Source: Prevotellaceae bacterium UBA2852 (GTDB lineage: Bacteria; Bacteroidota; Bacteroidia; Bacteroidales; Bacteroidaceae). Taken from it: 23,095 nt of DNA. Location of the stretch: positions 1 to 23,095 of the forward strand of contig DEFM01000010.1 in assembly GCA_002350855.1 (NCBI GenBank), given 5' to 3'. Below, in pieces: positions 1 through 7,541 of this stretch (positions are counted from its first letter, which is position 1; each line of letters begins with the position of its first letter). A program made the translations under genes and the position numbers. The notes under the pieces were generated by a model. It was not told the DNA's origin. It was given only the letters and a program-made list of their open reading frames with translations, and ran no database searches.

Positions 1-2
1 TT

Positions 3-1529
3 ATGAGAAAGATTATGAGTTGGGTGATGGCCGCCACCCTCGTTTGCGGCGCAAGTGTAATGACATCGTGCTCGTCGAACGACGACAACCCCGCCCCACA
101 GTCCAACATTGCCGAGAAGATTATCGGTAAGTGGATGGTGGAAGAACTGGATGGAGAACCGTGCCCCACAAACTGGAAGACGGTGCTGACCTTTGTGTCG
201 CCCACCAAAGCCTACGGCAGCCTGTCGGACTTCAGTACCCCCATGTGGAACGTGAAGGTGCTGGCCGACGTGAAGATCGACGGCAACAAGGTGAACGTCA
301 TCAATACCGACGGCAACATCCGTCAGGTGCTGGACTGCACCATCCTCTCCATCACGGACAAATACTTGCTGATGAGTTCCGACTGGAACATCTATGAGGA
401 CGGTGAAAAAATTTACCAGGAGACCTATGGCAAGGAGCGCTATGCCCGCATCACCGCCGACTACAGCCAGAACATCCTCGGCACGTGGGAGGGCAAGGTG
501 ACCAGCGCGGAGGACGAGCACACCGACGGCGAGATGCACCGCTGGGAGTACAAGGCCGACGGTACCTACGCGTATTATAATAAGGTAGGCACCGAGTGGG
601 TGGCGAACAATGACGCGCTGGCTGAATACTTCGTCGACGGCACCCTGCTCTGCACCCGCTGGAAGAAGACCTCCGACAGCGAGGAACTGCGCGAGTGGTG
701 GGAGATTGAGAGCATCAGCGACGGCGTGATGAAGTGGACTGCCCTGCGCCAGCGCGAGGACGGCAGCACCTACACCGCCACCTTCGAAATGAAGAAAGTG
801 CCCGTTCCCACCGAGAAAGAGATTGTGCAGAACATTATCGGCAAGTGGATAACAGCCGACGCCGACGGTCAGCCCGTAGTGACAAACGAGAAGGTGGTGC
901 TTGATATCGTGTCTACCACCAACGCCTACATAAGCGCATCTTTCAACCATAATCCGGCAGCGGGAAAGGCCTGGTTTCATATGCTGGGAACCGATGTAAT
1001 CATCGACGGCAACAAGATGGTCCTCACTACCCAGTACGGCGAGAACACGACAGCGGAGTATGAATTAACCATCGCCGATATCAGCGCCAGCGAGTTCACT
1101 GCCTACCTCAAGTTTAGCATGAAGGTCGGCGGCAGCGTGGTGCGCACGAAGGAGTACCCCGTCCGTTACGTCAAGATGGCTGCCGACTACAGCCAGGACA
1201 TCCTCGGCACCTGGGAGGGCAAGGTGACCAGCGAGAATGATGAGCACACCGACGGCGAGTTGCACCGCTGGGAGTACAAGGCCGACGGTACCTACGCGTA
1301 TTATAATAAGGTAGGCACCGAGTGGGTGGCGAACAATGACGCGCTGGCTGAATACTTCGTCGACGGCACCCTGCTCTGCACCCGCTGGAAGAAGACCGCC
1401 GACAGCGAGGAACTGCGCGAGTGGTGGGAAATAACCATCGAGAACGGCGTGATGAAGTGGACAGCTTTACGCAAGAAGACCGACGGCAGCACCTACACCG
1501 CCACCTTCGAGATGACCAAGGTAAAATAA
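3..1529 (+). CDS. Surface lipoprotein with four lipocalin-like repeats (A-B-A-B)
   Basis: 508 aa. The N-terminus is a lipoprotein signal (residues 1-22) with Cys23 in MTSC, followed by SSNDDN, an acidic stretch typical of Bacteroidetes lipoproteins sent to the cell surface. The mature part is two tandem modules. Each module has an A unit opening with IIGKW (about residues 36-150 and 275-393) and a B unit opening with ILGTWEGKV (residues 152-266 and 394-507). The repeated G-x-W opening and beta-rich, Trp/Tyr-rich pattern resemble the lipocalin-like domains common in Bacteroidales lipoproteins. B1 and B2 are nearly identical at the DNA level. The ligand and function are unknown. The ATG lies at the window edge, so its promoter is outside. 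A related signal-peptide coding sequence starts the next gene 33 nt after this stop. The lipoprotein call is strong; the lipocalin-like assignment is an inference from motif pattern. Confidence 0.8.
   Translation: MRKIMSWVMAATLVCGASVMTSCSSNDDNPAPQSNIAEKIIGKWMVEELDGEPCPTNWKTVLTFVSPTKAYGSLSDFSTPMWNVKVLADVKIDGNKVNVINTDGNIRQVLDCTILSITDKYLLMSSDWNIYEDGEKIYQETYGKERYARITADYSQNILGTWEGKVTSAEDEHTDGEMHRWEYKADGTYAYYNKVGTEWVANNDALAEYFVDGTLLCTRWKKTSDSEELREWWEIESISDGVMKWTALRQREDGSTYTATFEMKKVPVPTEKEIVQNIIGKWITADADGQPVVTNEKVVLDIVSTTNAYISASFNHNPAAGKAWFHMLGTDVIIDGNKMVLTTQYGENTTAEYELTIADISASEFTAYLKFSMKVGGSVVRTKEYPVRYVKMAADYSQDILGTWEGKVTSENDEHTDGELHRWEYKADGTYAYYNKVGTEWVANNDALAEYFVDGTLLCTRWKKTADSEELREWWEITIENGVMKWTALRKKTDGSTYTATFEMTKVK
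456..800 (+). repeat. Intragenic direct repeat, copy 1 (B1 unit)
   Basis: This codes for residues 152-266 of the lipoprotein. It repeats at 1182-1523 with an offset of 726 nt. The core 535-671 is identical over 137 nt to 1261-1397, while both ends of the unit differ by scattered substitutions and one codon. Confidence 0.95.
1182..1523 (+). repeat. Intragenic direct repeat, copy 2 (B2 unit)
   Basis: Second copy of the 456-800 unit, coding for residues 394-507. It is one codon shorter than copy 1 (ITIENG in place of IESISDG). The 137-nt identical core suggests recent duplication or gene conversion. Confidence 0.95.
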
Positions 1530-1562
1530 ACATTTATAAACAATTTTAATTTCAAGACAATT

Positions 1563-1984
1563 ATGAGAAAGATTATGAGTTGGATGCTTGCCTCCATCTT
1601 CATTTGCGGCGCAAGTGTGTTGAACTCGTGTAAGGATGCCCATGTGCAGGAGGACAATCCCGCGCCGCAGGTGGTGAGCACCGAACTCATCCGCACCTCG
1701 CAGAGCTGGTGGCGGTGAAGTACGTGTTCCCCGCCGGGCAGAAGCTGGGCTGGCACCACCACCCCGTGATGAACTACGGCATACTGGTGCAGGGCGAGCT
1801 GACCATCATCGGGCAGGACGGCCAGGAGAAGGTGGTGCACGAGGGCGAGGCCGTCGTGGAGATGGTGGGCACCATCCACCACGGCGAGAACCGCGGCACG
1901 AAGGACTGCATCCTCTACATGTTCTACCTCTCGCAGAAGGACCTGCCGCTGGCCGTGCAGCATCCGGAGATTCCGCTGGAGTAG
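1563..1984 (+). pseudogene. Cupin-domain lipoprotein, frameshifted by an apparent internal deletion
   Basis: The ATG at 1563 opens a lipoprotein signal peptide (MRKIMSWMLASIF..., lipobox LNSC, then KDAHVQED). It reads to TGA at 1716-1718 after only 51 codons. A second frame then continues as a clean cupin domain from about GTG 1709 to the stop at 1984 (AVKYVFPAGQKLGWHHHP..., with metal-type His residues in GWHHHP and TIHHGEN). From memory, intact Bacteroidales homologues have about a dozen residues between TSQSW and ELVAVKYVF. Here those two motifs overlap at the 7-nt string gagctgg, as a microhomology deletion would leave them. The GTG at 1709 could start a cytoplasmic 91-residue cupin, but export would be lost. 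A sequencing or assembly error is the main alternative. Confidence 0.75.
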
Positions 1985-2036
1985 TGAGTATTGTTCTGCC
2001 ACAAAGGTAGAAAGATTTTCTGGGTAACATGAACGG

Positions 2037-2072
2037 GCCTTCCCGCAGTGCAGACTGTAGGGGAGGCTTTTT
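2037..2072 (+). terminator. Rho-independent terminator after the cupin gene
   Basis: GCCTTCCC pairs with GGGGAGGC (8 bp with one G-U), with an inner CAGT/ACTG pairing, and is followed directly by TTTTT. It lies 53 nt past the cupin stop. Confidence 0.75.
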
Positions 2073-2125
2073 CGTTATATGGAATGGGGATATTCCCAGA
2101 TAACAATTTAATCAATTACAAAACA

Positions 2126-2296
2126 ATGAAGCATTTATCATTGATTGCGTCGGCCCTGGCGGTGCTGGGGCTGACGGCGTGTGAGAAAGGGCTCGAGGAC
2201 GAGACGGCAGTCTCGCCGACGGGCCAGGTAGGTAACTCGATGCTGCAGGTGCCTGTTAGGTTGGCTGATGATGGAACATTCTTTCGTTTGTTTTAA
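2126..2296 (+). CDS. Short, probably truncated lipoprotein
   Basis: 56 aa from the ATG at 2126. MKHLSLIASALAVLGLTAC is a textbook lipoprotein signal with the lipobox LTAC at Cys19, followed by EKGLEDE, an acidic export-type stretch. Only about 37 residues follow the Cys, and the reading frame ends in the low-complexity string TFFRLF. No fold is recognisable. The most natural reading is the 5' remnant of a longer surface lipoprotein, possibly fimbrillin-like, cut off close to the long hairpin at 2301. An in-frame start at 2048 would place 26 extra residues before the signal, so I reject it. It is on the opposite strand from, and convergent with, the GH53 gene. Confidence 0.5.
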   Translation: MKHLSLIASALAVLGLTACEKGLEDETAVSPTGQVGNSMLQVPVRLADDGTFFRLF

Positions 2297-2300
2297 GTAG

Positions 2301-2349
2301 TTGAAAGACTGCTGCAAGGGTACGCATTTCCCTTGCAGCAGTCTTTCAA
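2301..2349. terminator. Perfect 20-bp hairpin between convergent genes
   Basis: ttgaaagactgctgcaaggg (2301-2320) is followed by a 9-nt loop and its exact reverse complement (2330-2349). It sits 5 nt after the short lipoprotein stop and 25 nt before the GH53 stop codon, so it probably terminates both convergent transcripts. There is no long U-tract on either strand, and the stem is unusually long and perfect for an ordinary terminator. Confidence 0.65.
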
Positions 2350-2373
2350 TGTTGAAGTATTCGGATGAACTAA

Positions 2374-3420
2374 TTATGGATTTCCATTCTTCTCTATAAA
2401 TCCATCCATGATGGCGGTGGGAGTTCCCTTGCTGTCGAAAGCACCTAACTTGTAACCGCCAGGCAGGCACTGCGGTTCCCAGTAGAACACACCGCGGCAG
2501 TGTCCGCCTGTTTCGTTGCGACCCTCACGGATTACGCGCGCCAGCTGGCGCCGTCCTTCTTCCATAATCTCAGGATGCTGCTCGTTCACCTCGTAGCCTG
2601 TCTCGACAATCATCACATCGCACTTATACTTCTCGCTGACATGGCGGATATTTTTGATGCAGTCGGTGATTATGTCATCGGCTTTCAATTCGGGATGGTC
2701 CTCCATCGCCCAATAGGGATAGAGCGACATGCCCACCATGTCGAACCGTCCACCGTACTTTAATATAGTGTCAAGGTTCCAGTCGTAGATGTCCTGCCGA
2801 TGACCACGATCCAGATGCACGATAACGATGGTTTCGGGAAAGACCTCCTTCACGGCATCATATCCGGCACGGATGAATCCGGCGTACTGCTTGGGATTCT
2901 TCTTGATGTGTCCCATATCCCAAAGCAAGCCGTTGGTAGTCTCGTTGCCAACCTGCACCCATCTCGGTGTGATGCCATTCTCCTTAAGCAGCGATAGCAC
3001 TTCGATGGTATGGTTGCGTACATCCTTTTTCATTTCCTTATATGAGTGCCCTTCCCATGCTTTCGGTATAGGTTGCTTGCCTGGGTCCGCCCATGAGTCG
3101 CTGTAGTGGAAGTCTACCATAAAGTCCATTCCCAGAGCCTTCACACGCTTCGCCATCGCCAGAAGCTCGTTTTGGTCGCACGATCCGCCACGGGGATTCA
3201 CCCAAACGCGCATACGGATGGCTCCGATCTGATAGTCGTTCTTCAGTAACTCCAGACACTCACGCTCATTACCGTTGACATCATGGAATTTCTGTCCACG
3301 TCGTTCCTGACCTATAAGGAATCCCACGTCGGCACCCTTAATAAAATCGTTGGTGTTCTGTGCACCAACCAGGATAGTCTGAAATAGCAGACATACCGTC
3401 AGCAGTATTCTCGTATTCAT
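2374..3420 (-). CDS. Arabinogalactan endo-beta-1,4-galactanase (GH53), secreted
   Basis: 348 aa. The signal peptide runs to about residue 20 (ILVGA/QN). The rest matches glycoside hydrolase family 53: FIKGADVGFL near the start, RVWVNP at 71-76, DFHYSDSWADPGKQ at 103-116, the acid/base Glu160 in VQVGNE, and the nucleophile Glu273 in IVETGY. Length is normal for a single-domain GH53. The family cuts the beta-1,4-galactan backbone of type I arabinogalactan and rhamnogalacturonan side chains. It lies 50 nt downstream of the carboxylesterase on the same strand and is probably last in that transcript. I see no TAnnTTTG box in the 50-nt gap. Confidence 0.95.
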   Translation of the reverse strand: MNTRILLTVCLLFQTILVGAQNTNDFIKGADVGFLIGQERRGQKFHDVNGNERECLELLKNDYQIGAIRMRVWVNPRGGSCDQNELLAMAKRVKALGMDFMVDFHYSDSWADPGKQPIPKAWEGHSYKEMKKDVRNHTIEVLSLLKENGITPRWVQVGNETTNGLLWDMGHIKKNPKQYAGFIRAGYDAVKEVFPETIVIVHLDRGHRQDIYDWNLDTILKYGGRFDMVGMSLYPYWAMEDHPELKADDIITDCIKNIRHVSEKYKCDVMIVETGYEVNEQHPEIMEEGRRQLARVIREGRNETGGHCRGVFYWEPQCLPGGYKLGAFDSKGTPTAIMDGFIEKNGNP

Positions 3421-3470
3421 AGTTGATGGTTTTTACATAATAAAGCCAGATAAAAGCCTGTCTATTTTTA

Positions 3471-4898
3471 TTATCTTTCTTTATAAGTGATAACACATTT
3501 CGGTGCATCGAAGCGCATGGTTGCTTCGGTTTCTGGCGTGAACGCAGGCCATTGGGGTAAGCCTTTCGAGTTGGGGTTGCCTGTACGGGCGAAGTTCAAT
3601 AAGGCACTGCTCATTTTCTCACCCAGCGCGATTCCTTCCTTGGTGGCTCCAGTCATCTGGGCGCTTTTCACGACATTGTTGAAGAAGAAAGGGATATCGC
3701 TGTTGTGGCAGGCATGATTGCGACCATCGAGCGTCGGTGTCTGATAGGCTGATAGATAGACATAGACGGGAGCGCCTCCGTCCTTACAGCGGATGGTGGC
3801 TTGCTGTATGACAGCTGGTCGTACCATTAGGTCTTCTTTTGGTGTAGAAAATTCGTTGAGTGTGGAGCCGATAAGTAGTGGAATGTCATTTGAGATGAGT
3901 TCGCTGCCATTCTCAAAAATGCCAGGCATGATATCACCGTCATTTACAGGTCCCCAACCGAGTCGGATGCCATGACCACTCTTTCTGTCGCGATGCCGGT
4001 TGCTCACATCCCTGAATGCCTTGTTGGATGCTTCCAGCAGGCGGTCGTATGGCACATGCTTGATGCTGTCGATATTTTCTGCTGTCAATCCCAGGTGTGA
4101 AGCTGTGAGCTGACCTACTTCGCGGGCTTCAGCCTGCGGAGTGCTGCCGAGAAAAGAGCCGCTCATCACCATGGCACGATGGAACAATCCTTTAGCAGAA
4201 GGCATGCAAAGCAATGTTGAGACCTTTCCGCCACCTCCTGACTGACCAAAAATTGTGACACAATCGGGATTGCCGCCGAAATAAGAGATATTATCTTTCA
4301 CCCATCGTAAGGCAGCCACAATGTCTGTCATTCCGACATTAGCTGATTCTTTGTATTTATCACCAAAAGAAGAGAGGTCAAGAAAACCAAGCACGTTCAG
4401 GCGGTGGTTGATGGTCACCACCACCACGTCGCCTTTCTCAGCCAGATTACGACCATCGTAGCCAGGATGCTCTTGTCCGTTTCCTGAGGTGTATCCTCCA
4501 CCGTGCAACCAGAAGAGGACAGGTCGTTTCTTGCCATCGTTGACTCCTTTTGTCCAGATGTTCAGGCGTAGGCAGTCTTCACTTTGATAGCCATCGTTCC
4601 ATTGGTAGAAGAAAGCCCCTTCGTCATTACGCCATCCGCGGTTGGGGGCTTGTGGACAGACGGGTCCCCAATGGCGTGAAGAGCGCACTCCATCCCATGG
4701 CTTGGGTGGTTGTGCTGGCATGAAGCGTTCGGCTTGGGCATAGGGGATACCCTTGTATGTATAGACGCCACGCTCGATGTAGCCTGCCACTTGTCCGTAT
4801 TTCGTTGTGGCTTTTGTGGCTGCGGTGGAACTGTCGAAGAGCTGCGCACTGCCTGTCAGTGGCAGTGAAAGCAGCAGTAAGAGGATGGTTTTTTTCAT
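3471..4898 (-). CDS. Type B carboxylesterase, secreted
   Basis: 475 aa. The signal peptide is MKKTILLLLLSLPLTGSAQ. The alpha/beta-hydrolase hallmarks of the carboxylesterase type B family are present: YKGIPYAQ (48-55), SEDCLRLNIW (106-115), the oxyanion motif WLHGGGYTSG (130-139), the nucleophile Ser220 in GQSGGG, the probable acid Glu349 in STLNEF, and the probable His398 in ACHNSDIPF. The acid-to-His distance is only 49 residues, against about 90 in typical members, so part of the lid region seems to be missing in frame. The substrate cannot be read from sequence. Its place between GH3 and GH53 genes suggests removal of acetyl or feruloyl groups from pectic side chains (inference). Confidence 0.9.
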   Translation of the reverse strand: MKKTILLLLLSLPLTGSAQLFDSSTAATKATTKYGQVAGYIERGVYTYKGIPYAQAERFMPAQPPKPWDGVRSSRHWGPVCPQAPNRGWRNDEGAFFYQWNDGYQSEDCLRLNIWTKGVNDGKKRPVLFWLHGGGYTSGNGQEHPGYDGRNLAEKGDVVVVTINHRLNVLGFLDLSSFGDKYKESANVGMTDIVAALRWVKDNISYFGGNPDCVTIFGQSGGGGKVSTLLCMPSAKGLFHRAMVMSGSFLGSTPQAEAREVGQLTASHLGLTAENIDSIKHVPYDRLLEASNKAFRDVSNRHRDRKSGHGIRLGWGPVNDGDIMPGIFENGSELISNDIPLLIGSTLNEFSTPKEDLMVRPAVIQQATIRCKDGGAPVYVYLSAYQTPTLDGRNHACHNSDIPFFFNNVVKSAQMTGATKEGIALGEKMSSALLNFARTGNPNSKGLPQWPAFTPETEATMRFDAPKCVITYKER

Positions 4899-4918
4899 AA
4901 CTTTCTATATTTATATAT

Positions 4919-5111
4919 TTATTTGTTGACTTTTACCCGCATGATGGTGAATGACATGGATGGGAACTCATAATCGAACTGCTTGCCGAACTTGCCGAAG
5001 AGGGTGGTGCGGGGGGCGAGTTTAGTGGGCTGGACGGGCAACGGTCATCTCCTGACCATCAACATAGAGCGTAACGGCCATCGGGGTAACTACGATTTTT
5101 AGTACGCATTG
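4919..5111 (-). pseudogene. Decayed arabinofuranosidase-like gene remnant
   Basis: This fills most of the 375-base gap between the esterase and GH3 genes. On the minus strand, one frame from about 5111 to 5022 reads VLKIVVTPMAVTLYVDGQ..., like the LYVDG strand of a LamG/concanavalin domain, then stops at TAA. A shifted frame from 5038 to the TAA at 4919-4921 reads PVQPTKLAPRTTLFGKFG... and ends SMSFTIMRVKVNK. That matches the C-terminal beta-sandwich ending of Bacteroidales GH51-type alpha-L-arabinofuranosidases. The simplest reading is a LamG-arabinofuranosidase gene reduced to its two ends by deletion plus frameshift. Family assignment rests on short strings, so it is tentative. I recognise nothing in 5112-5239. 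Confidence 0.5.
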
Positions 5112-5239
5112 TTAGGAGGCGTGGCGGGAACTGTTGGTGTAAAGGAAGAGTCTTTCCCTCCCATCTAAAGAGATCTCAGCCTTTTAATTCTTCAATCTTT
5201 TCATCAGGAATTTCACGATATGCTCAGGTATGGTCGATA

Positions 5240-5265
5240 CATCCGAACCGCAAGCGGCTCGGATG
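5240..5265 (-). terminator. Hairpin after the GH3 gene
   Basis: catccgaaccgc / gcggctcggatg forms a 12-bp stem with one non-Watson-Crick pair and a 2-nt loop. It starts 8 nt beyond the GH3 stop codon. There is no clear U-tract on the minus strand, so it may be a weak terminator or a 3'-end stabiliser. Confidence 0.5.
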
Positions 5266-5273
5266 AAAAGATA

Positions 5274-7484
5274 TCAGAGTTTTACCTTTTGTTTCTGATG
5301 GATGTTGGCTGAGGAGGAACCGATGGAGAGGGTGTAGGTGCCTGGGTTGGTGCGCCAGGATTTGGAGGCTTCGTCGTAGAAAGCGAACTGAGTGGATGGT
5401 TGAAGCTCGAAGGTGACGACTGCTTCCTCACCGCTCTGGAGATGAATCTTGCGGAATGCTTTCAGTTCCTTGACAGGACGAATGACTGACGGATGGTCTT
5501 CACCGACATAGAGCTGAACGACTTCGCTACCGGCTACCTTGCCTGTGTTCTTTACGGGAATAGAAACTGTGATTTTGTCGCCTTCCTGACGTACAGACAT
5601 TTTTCCATATTGGAAGGTAGTGTAGCTCAGTCCGTAGCCGAAAGCGTAGCGCGGACGGATGTGCTTTGTGTCGAGCCAACGATAGCCGACAAGGATGTCC
5701 TCCTGATATGTCTCCTTGCCATCTACTCCAGGGTAAGAGCTTTCTCCGAAACTGTGTGCGCCGTTGTCGCTTAGCTGCATAGGAATGGAGAAGGGCAGAC
5801 GGCCGCTTGGATTTACGTTGCCAGTAAGGATGTCGCAGAGAACGGTTCCGCTTTCGCTTCCCAAATATGAGGTGAAGAGGATTGCAGGCACTTTGTCTGC
5901 CCATGGCATTGCCACAGCGTTTCCGCTGATGAGGATGCAGACGAGTCGTGGGTTGGCTTTTGCCAGAGCCTCAATTAGTTCCGGCTGACCAAACGACAGG
6001 TCGTAGGTAGTGCGGTCGCTGTCTTCGCAATCCTGATGTTTGTTTTTGTTCAGACCACCTACAAAGATTACCAAATCTGCACGGCTGGCTGCTTCTGCTG
6101 CTTCGTTGCGCAGGGAGTCAATCACGCTTTGGTCAACTTTATGCTCAACACTATAGTCTGTTCTGCCAGGGAGATAACCCTGGGCAAAGGTGATGTTGTC
6201 TGCACCGAAGGTTGTTCTCAAGGCTTCGAGAACAGAGGTTTCGTGGTCAACTTTCAGTTCAGACGAACCACCGCCTTCGGTGAGACGGCGAATGGCATTG
6301 TCGCCAACAACCAGAATCTTCTTGCCTTTCATGTCGCCAAGAGGCAGCAGCGGACTGCCTTTTGCCTTGCTGTTCTTCAGAAGAACCACACCTTCACTGC
6401 CTATCTCATGTGCAATTGCAGAGTGGGCTGCATAGTCCATGTTTCCATGACGGGTATTGCCGCTATAGGCTGTGCGGAAAATGAGGCGAAGCACTCGGCG
6501 TGCTTTATCATCAACTACAGACTGTGACACTTCACCGTTTTTCAGGGATGTAAGGAAATCGCCGCCGAGATAGCAGTCATCCCACTTGAACTTATTGCCA
6601 CCGATTTTCTTGTCGGGACGATGGCTCGTTCCCATTTCTATGTCGAGACCGTTGAGGGCAGCCTCACGTGCATTGTGGGTTGCATCCCAGTCGCTGACTA
6701 CAGCACCGTCCCATCCCCATTCATTCTTGAGGATAGTCTGGAGGGTGTAGCTGTTGTGGCTGGCGTGAGTACCACGAATCTTGTTGTAAGAACCCATCAG
6801 ACTCCATGCTCCACCTTCGGTAACTGCGGCGTGGAAAGCTGGAAGGTAGATTTCGCGCAAGGCACGTTCGCTACATTCCACATCGATGCTCCAACGACCC
6901 ACTTCCTGATTGTTGAGCGCATAGTGCTTGACACAGGCTGCCACTCCGTTTGACTGCAAACCTTGGATATAGGGAACACACATCTTTGAGCTGAGCAGAG
7001 GATCTTCGCCCATGTATTCGAAATTACGTCCACAAAGAGGGGTGCGGCAGATGTTCACACCTGGCCCAAGCAGCACATTCTTGCCTCTATAGGCAGCTTC
7101 CTCACCGATGGCACGTCCGTATTTCTCTGCCAACGACGGATTCCAGGTTGCAGCCAGACATGTGAGTGCAGGGAATGCAGTACAGCGGTCGATGCTCCAA
7201 CCTGCATCGCGCCAGGTATTCCAGTCCATTTCTGCACGAACTCCATGAGGACCGTCGCTCATCCACAGCCCGGGAATTCCCAAACGTGGAACGCCACCGC
7301 TGTAGAATTTGCCATGGGCATGGCAGATACTTACTTTCTCCTCAAGAGTCATTCGCTTGAGTGCATCTTCAATTCGCTCCTCGACAGGTTTTGTTACATC
7401 CTGATAAACTGCTGTCTGTGACTTGGCTTCAGAAGCCCCAATAGCCAGAGTAAGAATAAGGAAAATTTTAGTTAGGTGTTTCAT
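5274..7484 (-). CDS. GH3 beta-glycosidase (beta-glucosidase/beta-xylosidase type), secreted
   Basis: 736 aa from the ATG at 7484. An in-frame ATG 24 nt upstream would put eight polar residues before the signal peptide, so I chose the later start. Domain order is a signal peptide (1-23), the GH3 N-terminal barrel with RLGIPGLWMSDGPHGVR (67-83), KHYALNNQE (186-194) and the nucleophile Asp265 in VVSDWDATH, then the GH3 C-terminal domain with EGGGSSELKV (403-412) and the candidate acid/base Glu487 in CEDSDR. A fibronectin III-like domain follows (about 655-725). The family removes terminal beta-linked glucose, xylose, galactose or arabinose residues; the exact sugar is not readable. It heads the group with the esterase and GH53 genes and starts 57 nt after the PagL-like stop. 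Confidence 0.95.
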   Translation of the reverse strand: MKHLTKIFLILTLAIGASEAKSQTAVYQDVTKPVEERIEDALKRMTLEEKVSICHAHGKFYSGGVPRLGIPGLWMSDGPHGVRAEMDWNTWRDAGWSIDRCTAFPALTCLAATWNPSLAEKYGRAIGEEAAYRGKNVLLGPGVNICRTPLCGRNFEYMGEDPLLSSKMCVPYIQGLQSNGVAACVKHYALNNQEVGRWSIDVECSERALREIYLPAFHAAVTEGGAWSLMGSYNKIRGTHASHNSYTLQTILKNEWGWDGAVVSDWDATHNAREAALNGLDIEMGTSHRPDKKIGGNKFKWDDCYLGGDFLTSLKNGEVSQSVVDDKARRVLRLIFRTAYSGNTRHGNMDYAAHSAIAHEIGSEGVVLLKNSKAKGSPLLPLGDMKGKKILVVGDNAIRRLTEGGGSSELKVDHETSVLEALRTTFGADNITFAQGYLPGRTDYSVEHKVDQSVIDSLRNEAAEAASRADLVIFVGGLNKNKHQDCEDSDRTTYDLSFGQPELIEALAKANPRLVCILISGNAVAMPWADKVPAILFTSYLGSESGTVLCDILTGNVNPSGRLPFSIPMQLSDNGAHSFGESSYPGVDGKETYQEDILVGYRWLDTKHIRPRYAFGYGLSYTTFQYGKMSVRQEGDKITVSIPVKNTGKVAGSEVVQLYVGEDHPSVIRPVKELKAFRKIHLQSGEEAVVTFELQPSTQFAFYDEASKSWRTNPGTYTLSIGSSSANIHQKQKVKL

Positions 7485-7541
7485 TGTCAGATAGGAGACA
7501 TCCTCCACTTATAATTTATAATTTGTATTTTTAATATCTTG

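Noticed and set aside
1171..1533. 120-residue minus-strand reading frame rich in Arg, Cys and Ser
   Set aside because: It is antisense to the B2 unit of the lipoprotein. The composition is typical of an opposite-strand shadow of GC-rich coding DNA, with no domain or signal.
6036..6527. 163-residue plus-strand frame inside the GH3 gene
   Set aside because: It lies opposite intact GH3 catalytic sequence. Its Cys/Val/Phe-rich text looks like a shadow frame.
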